A stretch of 64,000 nucleotides of DNA, taken from contig OY998175.1 of the NCBI GenBank assembly GCA_963921935.1, positions 177,665,262-177,729,261 on the forward strand, written 5' to 3'. The translations under genes were made by a program, and so were the position numbers. The notes under the pieces were generated by a model, which saw nothing but the letters and a program-made list of their open reading frames with translations, did not search any database and was not told the DNA's origin. This DNA comes from Galeruca laticollis. Its lineage: Eukaryota; Arthropoda; Insecta; Coleoptera; Chrysomelidae. Shown here one piece after another: positions 12,055-22,903 of the stretch (positions within the stretch are counted from its first letter, which is position 1; each line of letters opens with the position of its first letter).

Positions 12055-12125
12055 TGGCCGCCCATGGGGGTATCGAACCCGCGTTTTTCGTTTGATTTTA
12101 AATCGAGTCGAGTGATGACAGAAGG
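12055..12125 (-). repeat. Possible tRNA-derived SINE fragment
   Basis: On the minus strand the sequence CGGGTTCGATACCC matches a Pol III B box and T-arm (GGTTCGANNCC). I cannot find a matching A box or a cloverleaf with paired acceptor and anticodon stems, so it is not called as a tRNA gene. A SINE remnant is the most economical reading. Confidence 0.25.
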
Positions 12126-12937
12126 GGAGAACAGCGCTGCGTTTATCTCACTAAGTTTAAGTACAAATGATAATTAGACCTTCACAAAACTTGTTAGCCT
12201 TTACGAGATTACCTCGTAACCAAAACCTCTGTAGTGTCCCATAAAAAGTTTCACTTCAAAAATATTTCCATAAATAAAGCAACACTAGTTACAACGACTT
12301 TCTCTGATGAACTGAGACTTACTTGCTCTTCTACGTACAGGTTAGCAAATATAGCTGAAAGTTTGAAAGTGGACACGCCCACGATGCGCGTTGGACTCAA
12401 TGCGGAAAGTAGGAGATAACACAGTTTATGCTTAAACTTTAATGAGTACAGAACTTATCTGTACGGACAAGTATACCTGTTTATTTTCTTTTTCAATATA
12501 TTTCAATACTCTTGTTACGTTTTATTACATATTTTTTTCAAAATAATACAAATAAATACACAATGCAAAGAAATTTCCTAGTTTTTATCGCCTTAATTTT
12601 AAAGGTAAACAATTTCTATATTAATTTCGCACTGGATTATACCAATATCGGCAGAAATTATTAAGCGCTTTTGGTATCCTTTTCCCCCCGAATGCGTTCT
12701 CACTTTATCGTTCGCGCAGCGAAGTGGGGATTGATAAACGGAATAACATGATCGCCATCAATAAACAATGCCCTGCGACTATTCTCGGCGTCTCCTCTTT
12801 GTGCGGATCTTCGTTAATTTTTTCCGCCTCTCTCACAAGGAGTTTAACAGTTTTGTTAGCTCGACGAGTTAACTATCATGACAAAACGCTAGTGTCCCAT
12901 AAAAAGTTTTACTTCAAAAAAGCCCAATCATTTTCAG

Positions 12938-14678
12938 ATAATGTATTTCTTGTATACTTTGCAGAATTAGCAAAGTCAATTAAACCATCTACTCTCTGGA
13001 AAACATACTCAATGTTAAGAACCAATATTAACATAAAAAGGATTTGTCAAAATATGCCAGGTTACGAGCATTTTTAAAAAGACAATCTGAGGGATATCGA
13101 GCGAAAAAATCAAAAATATTAACTGTATAAGAAGTTAACTAATTTATAAACAATCCGCCTGATGATAAATACCTCGCTACAAAGGTAAATACATTATTAG
13201 CGTAAGTCTAAATGAAATTATAAATAATATATATTGAACCAATAAACCCTAGATTAGTCTTTCCATTATTGAATAATTTATATTCGCAGAATATCTAGCA
13301 TTATTCTACAGTTAAGTTATTAGGAGCTATAAGAAATAAACTTGTTCGGATTGTGAATAACAACCGACTTAAGCCTAAGATAAACTACGAATTGATTTTT
13401 TTCTCTTTTTAATTAATTGTTTCTAGTATTGCGATTCTAGCCTAGTTTAAATTAAAACTGTCACATTATTTTTAAATGGACATCTTTAATGGTTTCGAGG
13501 AACTCGAAGACCAAGAGATACAATAATAGTTGATTTTGTAAACCCAGAACGTGACGCATATACAGTGACAGGACGTATTGACCATGTTTAAAGATGGGAT
13601 GAGGGGTACAATTACAGCAATTATTTAAAAATATTTATATGAAATACTGTTTTCAGTGCTGTCAAGCAAGTGACAGCTAACCAATAATCTATTTTGCTAC
13701 CTACAAGGCGACCGCGAAACATAATAATTGTTTTTCCTTTTCTATCATATACACATTGTGCATCAAACTATCTTTCTCTACACATATTATGAAGTCAGTT
13801 ATTGTAATTTCATTGCAGCCAAAGTTAAAATAGTTATTTTTGTTGTGTTAATTCAACGAATAATAAATAAATGGTCAAAGTCAGTTTGAAAGACATTTAC
13901 ACTTCATTTGTTGAATAAGACCTCCTAATAAATTTATTATCCTGTCATTTTATTCGCACTTGCAAAGACCGGGCCTAACATTTACAATTTAGTATAATAT
14001 ACATTTTTTCATGTCGCTATGATTATTGGAATTATTTAAGCCTGTAGAAAAAATTAACTCTATTCAATGGAAATACAGGATATTGAAGATTTGGGTTCTG
14101 CAGTAGTTATTAATGTTCCGGATACAAAAACCATCATCCCCAGAAAATTCACGATTACCGGAAAGTTTTATCACTTATTCAAAAAATATGTTTCTTTAAG
14201 ACCTCCAGATATTGTGACACACAATTTTTTTATTAATTTCCAAAAAGGACGCTGCACAAAACAAGTTATAGGCATAAAGAAACTTTGGAATATGCCTAGA
14301 CGAGTGGCACATTTTTTAAATTTATCTGACTCAAAATTATATACAGGACATTGTTTCCGCAGGACCTTAGAAACAATGCTTGTGGATTCTGGGGCAAACA
14401 TAGAAACCTTAAAACGGTACGGGGGCTGGAAATCCATAGAAGTTACAGGAGGATATATACATAACTCCTTACAGAACCGCCTAAATGTATCGACAAGCAT
14501 AATGTTGCAAATTGATAAAAACCAAGAGCTATCAGTCAGCGAAACTAATTTACAAGAACAAAATTCTTGTTCCAACCAGCAGCAACAAAATATATTTGCC
14601 TCATTGCGCACCAAAAATATGAGTGATTCACCTAAACAAGTCACATTTAAAAATGGTACAGTTACTGGCGTAACTATA

Positions 14679-14690
<12 letters not shown>
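12938..14690 (+). pseudogene. Crypton-like tyrosine recombinase, intron-containing, broken
   Basis: Exon-like block 1 (12938-13184) encodes the core-binding domain (VFLVYFAELAKS, STLWKTYSMLRT). After a frameshift near 13060 it reads RAFLKRQSEGYRAKKSKIL, then has stops at 13128 and 13140, and ends PDDKYLATK directly before a good donor, AAAG/GTAAAT. Block 2 resumes at 14013 (VAMIIG) after a pyrimidine-rich TTTTTTC where AG is now AT. It has stops at 14037 and 14055 around ACRKN, the first catalytic Arg, and then an open catalytic domain from 14067. GHCFRR (H-x-x-R), GGWKS and GGYIH supply the other active-site residues expected of a tyrosine recombinase. The frame runs into a TA microsatellite near 14690. 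The 828-bp gap joins K to V in phase, as an intron would. Clearly a pseudogene; Crypton rather than DIRS because no RT is nearby. Confidence 0.75.

Positions 14691-14723
<33 letters not shown>
14683..14723. repeat. (AT)n microsatellite
   Basis: A dinucleotide run that overlaps the 3' end of the recombinase frame and extends it artificially with Ile-Tyr repeats. Confidence 0.9.
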
Positions 14724-14725
<2 letters not shown>

Positions 14726-14848
14726 CCAGACGAGAAAAATTTAAAAGCTAATATAAGCAGATATTTTCAATTTTTAATTATTAATAAAGTTATATTTGTG
14801 ACTTTGTTTTTTATTTGATAGTCGTAGAAAAAGTAAAGTCTAAAACAC

Positions 14849-14923
14849 GGGTGGAATTGAAAATTCTACACTCGTAGAACTGTTTCTACTTTCTACTCGT
14901 GTAGAATTTTGCTTATTCCACTC
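14849..14923. repeat. 75-bp inverted repeat
   Basis: GGGTGGAATTGAAAATTCTACACTCGTAGAA (positions 14849-14879) is mirrored by 14891-14923, where blocks TTCTACT, GTGTAGAAT and ATTCCACTC pair with it. The loop is about 11 bp. It lies just downstream of the minus-strand HTH gene, where a terminator or a transposon end could sit. Confidence 0.7.
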
Positions 14924-14938
14924 TTGTTATAGAATATA

Positions 14939-15403
14939 CTATTCTATCATGTTTGCCCATTTAGATTTTAATTCCTGTAGCGTTTTCCGTAGTTTCGCTC
15001 GGCCCATTTTAGGGAAATATGGATCTTTATTCATTTCATCCGAAATTTTAGCTAGTGTTGCGATTTCTTTCCTACAATAAAATTCGTGCACTTTTCTTCT
15101 TATTGCGTTTTTAATTTCTTCTGTGAATTCAAATTTCTTTTTACCGCGTGCGTTTTTCATTGCGGATTTAATAACTCCACTTTTCGCTTCACTTCAAATT
15201 TTGTATATTGTTGATTTGCTTACGCCGGTCATATTACTTGTCTTTGCAACAATGTCATCAACTGAACCTGAAGGATTTTCAGATCTTAAGTAATTATAAA
15301 CATTGTTTATTATTACTTTCTCGTTCACCGACAACGACGACTTTTTCGTACGCTTTACAGGTGTAAACCCGGATCCATACTGCAAATTTTCTGCCATTGT
15401 CAC
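14939..15403 (-). pseudogene. HTH DNA-binding N-terminus of an insect DDE-type transposase
   Basis: One frame runs from the Met at 15403 to the stop at 14939, broken only by a TGA at 15194-15196. The N-terminal part (NLQYGSGFTPVKRTKKS, then SVDDIVAKTSNMTGVSKSTI) looks like a helix-turn-helix: G-V-S-K-S-T-I is a typical recognition helix. The second part (EIKNAIRRKVHEFY, then LRKTLQELKSKW) fits a second winged-helix segment. Proteins with this start are widespread in aphid and beetle genomes and carry a C-terminal DDE endonuclease, from memory of the family. Here the DDE part is missing, so the gene is truncated as well as interrupted. It lies between two tyrosine-recombinase relics, in the same strand orientation as the DUF3504 relic. 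Confidence 0.55.
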
Positions 15404-15839
15404 TATTAACCGAAACTAATAATCACAATAATTACTTTATAAAAGTTTCAAGCGAGCAAGTTCTTTCTAAACTCACTAAATGAGTAACTGCTGACAGTCA
15501 GACTGCAACTACCTTTGAAACTAAAATACACAAATTCGATATGCAGGTAGGGGAATTATCGGAAGTAATTGCACAAGTGCATAAAAAATACCGATAATTT
15601 TGCATTACAACGTGTTGTCTAAAAACTGCATGAGTTAATTTTCATATTTTAATACAAAATATCCATTTTAAAACATGCTGTTAGGTACAAACAAAATAAA
15701 AAGACCCAAAAATACGACTTTTCATAACTATTTTTAATAGAAAGAATGGAAATATAGAATAAAACAATTTTTTTTGAAGTAAACCTAAGCTAAAAGTTGC
15801 AGGAATTGCAATGAAATACACAATTGTAGTAACTCTTTG

Positions 15840-16957
15840 TGTTCTGATTAAACAATGCAGATACCGATACCTTAACGGCTGAAGATATTTGAAAGTGCTG
15901 TGGTACATCATTACCACGCATTTCTGTCACTGTTTCTTCATGGTGATTTTCATCCATTTGAAGATATGGCGTTATTGATTTGGAATTGGAATGGCCAGTG
16001 ATTTTTATAAGTTGCTGCTGGCCGACACCCTTTTAAGCGAGATTGGAGACAGCCGTAGCTCATAAGAAATGGCTAGTTAGTTTAATGTTCTCTGTATTCA
16101 AACCTGATATCTTGGCTTGTATGTTAGTCCATTTGCTTACTGTATTTCGTCCAGCGGGACCATCTTTAAACCATTTTCTGTTCAACTTCCAAGCAAGATT
16201 TATGGTAAGAAAAAGTCGATTTGTTTTTATTCCATCCCGTTTTCCTAAGAATTTTTTGTATAATCGTATGGGACACAAATCAGGATTGATTTTATTCATT
16301 ATTAGCCATTTCGGTGAAGCACCTGGTTTTTCCCCTCCTTGCGTTGTCTTAGTAAATACAGGGTCGTAAATAATCCTTCCTGTTTTTTAACCTATGTTAT
16401 TTTATTCTTCTTTAAAGTATGAAATTAAGCAGTTTTAGCCTTCTCCGCCATGCCAAGCTAACTCAAAAGCAAAAACAAAAATTACCTTCCTTTGTAACCC
16501 ATCTGGGGTGTCTTCATCACAACCACCAACCATATTGTGAAATTCATCGTACTTTAGAAAAACTGCACTTTCTTTTCTTTTCGCTGGATCAGTTTGTAAT
16601 TTTTTTCTTTTGGCATTTTTCGGATCTCTGGCTGTATTGAATTCAATGTGAGTAAAAGGGTTAAAAATACTTTTATATTCGGTGAAAAACTTATTCATTA
16701 GTAATTTTGCGGTGACGTTCCAAATTGTTTTAACAGTGAATTTCTACTATTTTGCTTACGCATATTGAATGCCTAGTCCGTTAATATTTTTGCCAAAACG
16801 TTGATTTGTGTTGTTCCATCCAATGTATATTTTTTTCAGCACAAAAGGTCATAAACTGTCGCCACACGTATTGTCTGTTGTGTTTAGTGTTATTTGGTTC
16901 GCTTTCCATCACTTTATTTTCTATAATTCCCAATGAATCACATCCGAAACGAGACAT
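15840..16957 (-). pseudogene. DUF3504/ZMYM-type (Crypton-derived) tyrosine recombinase, broken
   Basis: The start MSRFGCDS at 16957 is followed by NNTKHNRQYVWRQFMTFC, a SAM-like core-binding start. The frame shifts and hits stops around 16700-16790, then TVKTIWNVTAKLL leads into the open stretch 16698-16435 (RDPKNAKRKKLQTDPAKRKES, AWHGGEG). After stops near 16390-16435 it continues through NPDLCPIRLYKKFLGK, NRLFL and PAGRNTVSKW to KLTSHFL. There a TGA (16060-16062) falls where the Arg of the H-x-x-R motif belongs. A second stop lies near 16033, then GQQQLIKITGHSN and PYLQMDE supply the His and Tyr regions. NPDxCPVRLxEKxLSK and GRNT are hallmarks of the DUF3504 family found in ZMYM2-4, QRICH1 and KIAA1958. 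W-R-G-G-E has become WHGGE. A non-functional, single-exon-type relic. Confidence 0.75.
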
Positions 16958-17392
16958 TTTTAAAAATGTTTTTTGACTTTACTTGTCAAACTGATTTTAT
17001 TTTTAATTATCATGGATTCACAATGGGATTACCGTGGATACGTAAACAATGCAATTATCGCAGTGCTCTTTCGGTTTCTACAGTACAGTTACCGCTGTAA
17101 CCAATCGATAATTGCACTCTTATGGGATTTTTTACACATGCGGGAAATATTCTTTGGAATTATAATCCCACCCCAGCCTGCCATTAAGACTCGCAATAGT
17201 TCTTGAAAATTGGTTCAACGATAATAATATGCAAATCATTTATATGTTCATAAAAAAGATTACAAACGAATACACCAAAATAATATAGGCATTCAATAAT
17301 ATTCGTAATAAATATTTCTGTAATCCTAATGTCTCTATAGGTACCTTAAAAATAATAATAGGTACCCACCCCTGAAATGACCTGTTCCGATA
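16958..17392. other. Sequence between the recombinase relic and the inverted repeat
   Basis: No gene seen. It contains GCAATTATCG (about 17050) and CGATAATTGCAC (about 17104-17115). A similar AATTATCGG / CCGATAATT pair flanks the other side of the recombinase relic (15555-15600), so these could be subterminal motifs of the element that carried it. Confidence 0.35.
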
Positions 17393-17417
17393 GATTTATT
17401 ACTCCGCACCGATTGCG
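17393..17417 (-). repeat. 25-bp inverted repeat, right member
   Basis: Exact reverse complement of 11613-11637. Outside it, on the left, the plus strand reads GGTACCCACCCCTGAAATGACCTGTTCC. Confidence 0.7.
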
Positions 17418-17599
17418 ATTTTACTATAGTGTTTGCCCAACATTTTTTTTCTAATATTTTACTTGAAAAGAACCTTAAAAAATTTGTAGTAACCACGTCT
17501 ATGCAATGAAAATGTTGAAATTGGTATTAAGAAAATACTGCAACTTCTCATCAAGGATGCAAATCGAGTTATAAAACATCAGAGTTGAACTTTTGTTTA

Positions 17600-18009
17600 A
17601 AAAATTCCTATACCAAAGGGATATATGGATTGAAAATCCCTAAAAAATTTTTGATCCTTCCGATTTTGATGAATCTTTGCTTAGGAGGGTTTTTTGACAC
17701 GAGGATTCCAAAATATGTGTCAGTTGTTCGAGAAGAAAATTATTTCGGGTGGAAAATTGAGAAAAATTTATTAAAATGGGAGTTTCCGGAAAACTCTACA
17801 TCATATTTTGGTCATTTCCTAACTTAGCCCTAGTTTTTACGTTCTAAACCTACATATAAAATTTCATCAAAAAATTCGGACACGTTTTTGAGTTATCGTG
17901 TTGACAGAGCGATAGACCGACCGACATTTTAAAAAAAATAGGTGAATGAAACGTGTAGATCCACTCGAATCTCGAAACGTCAAAATCCGTCCATTACAAT
18001 ACTCCCCCT
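17600..18009. repeat. Dispersed repeat-like sequence, non-coding
   Basis: The stretch contains a 'hydrophobic' ORF (17585-17827) that I do not accept as coding. The following CGGACACGTTTTTGAGTTATCG...GACAGAGCGATAGACCGACCG...GAAACGTCAAAATC...TACAATACT has the look of the 3' part of a common insect interspersed repeat. It ends at the TA tract that hosts the LTR element. Confidence 0.35.
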
Positions 18010-20216
18010 ATATATATATATATATATATATTATTTTTATTTATTTATATAATTGTATTTAATTTTATGTTTATCTGCTGTTATTAAATAGTCGTTTGTC
18101 TTATATTTATAAGTATAATGGACTATGACTTGGGCTTTTATTTATATATAGACACGACTTACCTTCGGCTAGCTCGTAAAAATATCTTTTATCAATTTGA
18201 TCTAAAGTTTTAATACAAGTTGGAAGCATGATGACTCCTCCCTTCGAGTTCTGGATACACTATATGAATGTAATTTGATTTATATCTTTATTTAATTTAT
18301 CTATGAAATTGGGCTTCTGGATACTCTCATATAGAAAGATTGACATACGTTAATTCTAATAATTTTATTGAGGACATGAAAAGAATAAAAATACCAACAC
18401 TTCAATGAAAATTAGTTTAAGAAATTGTTACTGTGAAAAAATTCGTATTATTTTTAACATTTAAAATTATTTTATAACCCCTACATCTTATGCAATTCTG
18501 AATACACAACAATTCATTATATTGCGTCGGCGCATAAGTTCAACGCATGCGCTTATATAATTTCCTACAACACGAATACGCTCTTCACCGTCAATGCTGT
18601 GTATAAACGGTTAATGCTCTGCCTGCGAGTATATAGTTGTGAAAAATTGCAATACGTTGTATAAATTTAAACAATCAATTACGTATATATAAATTTCTAA
18701 ATAATGTGTGTGAATTGAAAGGAAGATAGTAATGGATAGACCAGTTATGCATGCATTAGAGGAAAATAAAAGGTCGAAATTATGTGAACATTCATGAAAC
18801 ACGTGAACATTGAAAATGGATTAAATTAAACAAGTAAGTACAATTATATTATTATAAACTAAATTGAATGGATCTCCATGGAGATAAAATATGATGCATC
18901 GTTATATATTGTTCTAGGCCTTTTATTAGATCATCATTATTAGAACGTTCTGATTATTATTATTATTTCACTGTTCTTATTTATGTGGAATTCCAAATAT
19001 TTTAATTAAAATGCACAGACCTTAGTTAATATCTTCAGTCCTTGGTTGCTACTCACGTCTCTAATTTCTTGACGATCTCTAACGAGAGAGATGCACCTTC
19101 CTGATCACCTTTCTCTTCTCACGGGTTCACAAAAACTTAATAACTTATTTCTATTATCTTTTTGTGAGAACTTTTTAACTTTTTATCAAAATTTAACAAT
19201 TTTTATCAGAGGAGATTTATATGCTTGCCTCTCCATCTCACCAAATTCACTCTCTTGTTTTTTAAATCAACAAACTTTTGGCTTGGCAAATGCAAAGCTT
19301 GCTTATGTTTGTTTTAATAACACAAATTGTCAATTACTATGTCTTTTAGTTATAAAATGAAATCGTTTGATTTCTAAGTCCTGGAGGATTAACATACTTA
19401 TTCGTAAATATTTATTTTGTATTCAGGATTCTATATAATGTCTTTTTCCTATAATACATTATCAATTTTAATCATTATCACGTTTTTACGGTTTTCTTAT
19501 TTATATCCATTTTTACAAAATATACAACCTAGATTACTGATTCATATAGATGTAATTGATTATTTTTAAATTCTTGAATTTTTACTGTTTTTGTCTACCA
19601 TAAACTATTGATTATTTCCGATTTTGTTATTATTGTTCTATATAAAATAAATAATCAATAAATTTAAGTTGGTAATAAAATTACTAGATTTCATTACTTT
19701 CTGTTTACAATACATTTCTTTGTCATATGTTTGGGCTGTGCTCCATTTATCATTTTTCATAAAGCTTTCAACCCTTCCTTTAAATTGTCAACCTTTATTA
19801 TAAACATCTGCAAATATTGATAAGCAATTATTGCAATAAATATTATTTGATGTTGTTTCAGGTTTCAAGTTCAAATGAAATTTTATTTCTGCTGAAATTC
19901 ATATGGCTATGTTCAGAGCAATGTGGAACTTATTGACATTGACGTAATTCTGGGATTAATTGTGGAGGTACATTTTGATACTTATTTAAATAATGTTGTG
20001 TTTAGAATTTATACTCATAGTCCTTTTATTAATCAATCATATCAATATCTGACATTATATTTATGCGTATTTCACTCTTTCCACTGATTTTATACCTGAA
20101 TTGTCAGTGACTTTCATAAGGTGGTTGTGTCTACTGCTACACCTTACGTAATAATAGATCCTTTTTTTATGTTTGTTTATTTATAAATGTTTCAAGGACC
20201 AGAGGACTAGAGGACT
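18010..20216 (-). repeat. 3' LTR (left on the plus strand)
   Basis: About 2.2 kb, matching 26692-28590 almost throughout. In element orientation it begins AGTCCTCTAGTCC, next to the polypurine tract, and ends in the TA tract near 18010; the exact 3' end is blurred by TA slippage. It carries ~290 bp (about 19520-19811) that the other LTR lacks. The ORF at 19091-19360 also occurs in the other LTR and is LTR sequence, not a gene. Confidence 0.88.
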
Positions 20217-20222
20217 CCCCTC
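20215..20222 (-). promoter_or_regulatory. Polypurine tract of the LTR element
   Basis: On the minus strand, TTTGAGGGGAG lies directly against the first bases of the 3' LTR (AGTCC...). A short purine run there is where plus-strand DNA synthesis is primed in LTR retrotransposons. Confidence 0.65.
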
Positions 20223-21631
20223 AAATTTAAATTTTAAAAGGAAGCTTCCTAGTTACCTTCTTGAAATTTTAATTTTCACTTTTTAACTAATGATTAACTT
20301 TTACTTAATTTATAACTTTTCTGCTCCAGAAATCAATTTCTGAGAATCTTATATTCAAATTTCTTATGTATCCTTATCTTCTAATTATTTTCTATCAATT
20401 AACTCCATCTACTCCTATTCTAAATATTTACAAATTTGAGACAAAATCATAATGTTTCTTACATCTTATAATTTTTTTATTCTTATTATACCATTTCATG
20501 TTATTAATTCGCTTTAGTTCTAATTCCGATTATTATTCAATTATTCATCACTTAGAATATTCATTCTTTTAACTGTTTCTTCCTTTTTCTAATATAAATA
20601 TTTACACTTTTTTCCTTTCCTTAACAACCCTTTTTAATGCTCTCCTTTCCCTATCTTATCTTTCAGTCTAAGAGAAAAATTTATTATTTCAATTATTTCA
20701 TATATTTTAATATCATATTTTCAACCCATATTCATATCAATATAATTGCTCCTATAGTCTAACCTTTTTTCATTGCTTTCTATCCCTATTTATATTCATT
20801 TTCATAATTCTTAATTATAATTCATCAACTTTATTTCATCAATAAATTCATTACTATATACTTCATATTTCATATCTCCCTATCTTATAATAATTAATCA
20901 TATATATAAATATTTACTTCCTTATTTCATCTTTACTTTTCTCCATAATTCCTATAAAATTTTATTTGACATGAATATCTCATTTTCTATATCTTGGTTT
21001 AAACTTTCTTTCCTTTCCATCCCTTTTACTGTTTATTGATTTGTTATATAACTTGTCCTTCCTAAATCCTTCTTGTTCTTGTTAATAATTGTAAATTCTA
21101 ATTTATTGTCCCCTCTATCTAATAATTTCCCAACTTTTATTACATTATATTGAAATTTTTCTTCTATTGACCTTTGGTATAATTTATTCATCATTTATTG
21201 ATTGTGTCTCCATTTGTTTGGTTTGTTATGTATATATCTACACTAAATCTCCTTAATATATAAATTTTAAACTATACTCTACTTCTACTTAAGATTACCT
21301 ATAATCAATTATTCATAGATTTCCTTTTTTTTTGTTTTAGGTTACTACTACTATGGATAATGATATATGTCTACCATTCTACTGCATATGAAAACATGGA
21401 AAACCTTACATATACCTACTATCTAATCTTATTTATTTACATGTAAGTAACATAATATTCGACGTTCGGATCCGTTCGGATCCGTCGTTAAACTGTAGGT
21501 CCCTTCTATCTATGGTAACTGGAGAGCACAACACAGGTAGAAGTGAGAGGTCGCCTACGTCCGATCACGGATATGGCACTGTAAGAAGAAGAACATAATA
21601 TTATCTATACCTCTTTTTAGTGTAGATCTTT
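20223..21631 (-). other. 1.4-kb 3' internal region, no ORF
   Basis: Between the integrase stop and the polypurine tract the sequence is strongly AT-rich, pyrimidine-biased on the plus strand, and has no ORF above about 60 codons on either strand. This is the position of env in errantiviruses, but I see no envelope motif. At 21465-21600 there is a more GC-rich insert with a duplicated TTCGGATCCG and an end GGCACTGTAAGAAGAAGAA that looks like the 3' tail of a short retroposon. Confidence 0.6.
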
Positions 21632-22903
21632 TTATTGAGAGTTAAACTTATAAATTGATTCGATGTTAAAACACCCCTGACCATTATTTGTTCCCGGGTA
21701 TACTAATTTATAACTGTTTTGAGCATTGTCAGTTAATACCTCATACGGTCCCTCGAATGGCAATTGCAATTTAATACTTTGGTCTTCTGCTTTATTGGAT
21801 GTTTTTAATGCTTTGATTATAACCAATTCTCCTTTGTTGAATTTTGTTCTCTTCTTTATCTTTTTGTTCTGGTCCAAAATATATTTCTCAGCATTCCTCT
21901 TTATTCTGATATTGACCTTTTCTAGTGTCTCTTGTAGGGTAGTGTCCCTATTCACAATCCAATTCCGTCTCGGTTGGATACCTTTCATTAAATAAGTAGG
22001 ACTTTCACCTGTCACTCCATGTGGTAAATTATTAATAAATTCTTCAATTTTGTTCATATTTTCATCCCATCTAACATGTGTCTCTTGGCAAAGTATTCTT
22101 AAATATTTTAAAATTTCCTTTATGTATCTCTCTGCCGGATTGGAGCTAGGTCTTCTAATACTAATAAATTGTAATTCTATCTGTTCTTTGTCACAATACT
22201 GCTTTAATTTTTTGCTCTCAAAATATGTAGCATGGTCGAGTATAATTTTTTCAGGTCTTCCGTCTTCTTCAATATATCTTTCTAAACATTCCATGACGAC
22301 TTTTGCTGTTGATCTTTTCCATGGGAAAGTTTTAATAAATTTGGTATAGACATCTACTATAACTAATAAATTTTTATTGCCAGTTTCACTTCTAATTAAG
22401 TTCCCTATAAAATCCATTGACACAATCTGTAATGGTTTATTTGTTATTATTGATTTCGCTGTCATGCTATTATGGTAATTTTTTTTGGCCAATTGACATA
22501 CTTGACAATATTTGCATACTTCTTTTACTACACTTAAATCCTTCTTCGCGACACAATTCTCTCTAAACAAAGTCCATAATTTTCTCGTTCCTATGTGTCC
22601 ATTCTCTTCATATAAATAACTAATAATTTCTTTTGCAAACTCCTTACTTATCACAAATACTTCTCTATCCTCCAATTTCTTATACCATATTTCATCAATT
22701 TTATAGGCACCTTTAACCTTCTTATCTTCTAAATGCCTCTGATCTTCTTTAACCCTTTCCAATGTAAATATCCCCTCTGTTTGGTATAATTGATTTATTC
22801 CAATTTGAAATTTTGTTTGATCATTCCCTACTTCATTTTCTCGACTTAAAGCATCTGCTACAACATTTAATTTTCCTGGAATATATCTAATTTCACATTC
22901 ATA
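21632..22903 (-). pseudogene. Integrase domain of pol
   Basis: After the stop at 22904 the same frame continues through the RNase H-integrase linker into the integrase. The zinc-binding region shows EENGHIG and CKYCQVC. The catalytic core has VSMDFIG (first Asp), KIILDHATYF (second Asp) and SSNPAERY (Glu), so D-D-E is intact. GPYEVL near the C-terminus is the usual GPF/Y-like block. The open frame is about 370 codons, normal for a gypsy integrase, and ends at 21632. This is the best-preserved part of the element. It joins the cDNA to the target; the (TA)n flanks suggest ATAT-type preference. Confidence 0.85.

Noticed and set aside
12055..12125. tRNA gene on the minus strand
   Set aside because: B box present but no A box and no foldable cloverleaf; kept only as a weak SINE candidate.
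16043..16640. Plus-strand ORFs at 16043 and 16419
   Set aside because: Antisense to the DUF3504 recombinase relic, which has family motifs.
17585..17827. 80-codon plus ORF
   Set aside because: Lies in repeat-like sequence, low information content, no motif.
19091..19360. ORF of 89 codons, repeated at 27786-28055, as a gene pair
   Set aside because: Both lie at the same position of the two LTRs; conservation is due to LTR identity, and the strand is opposite to the element.
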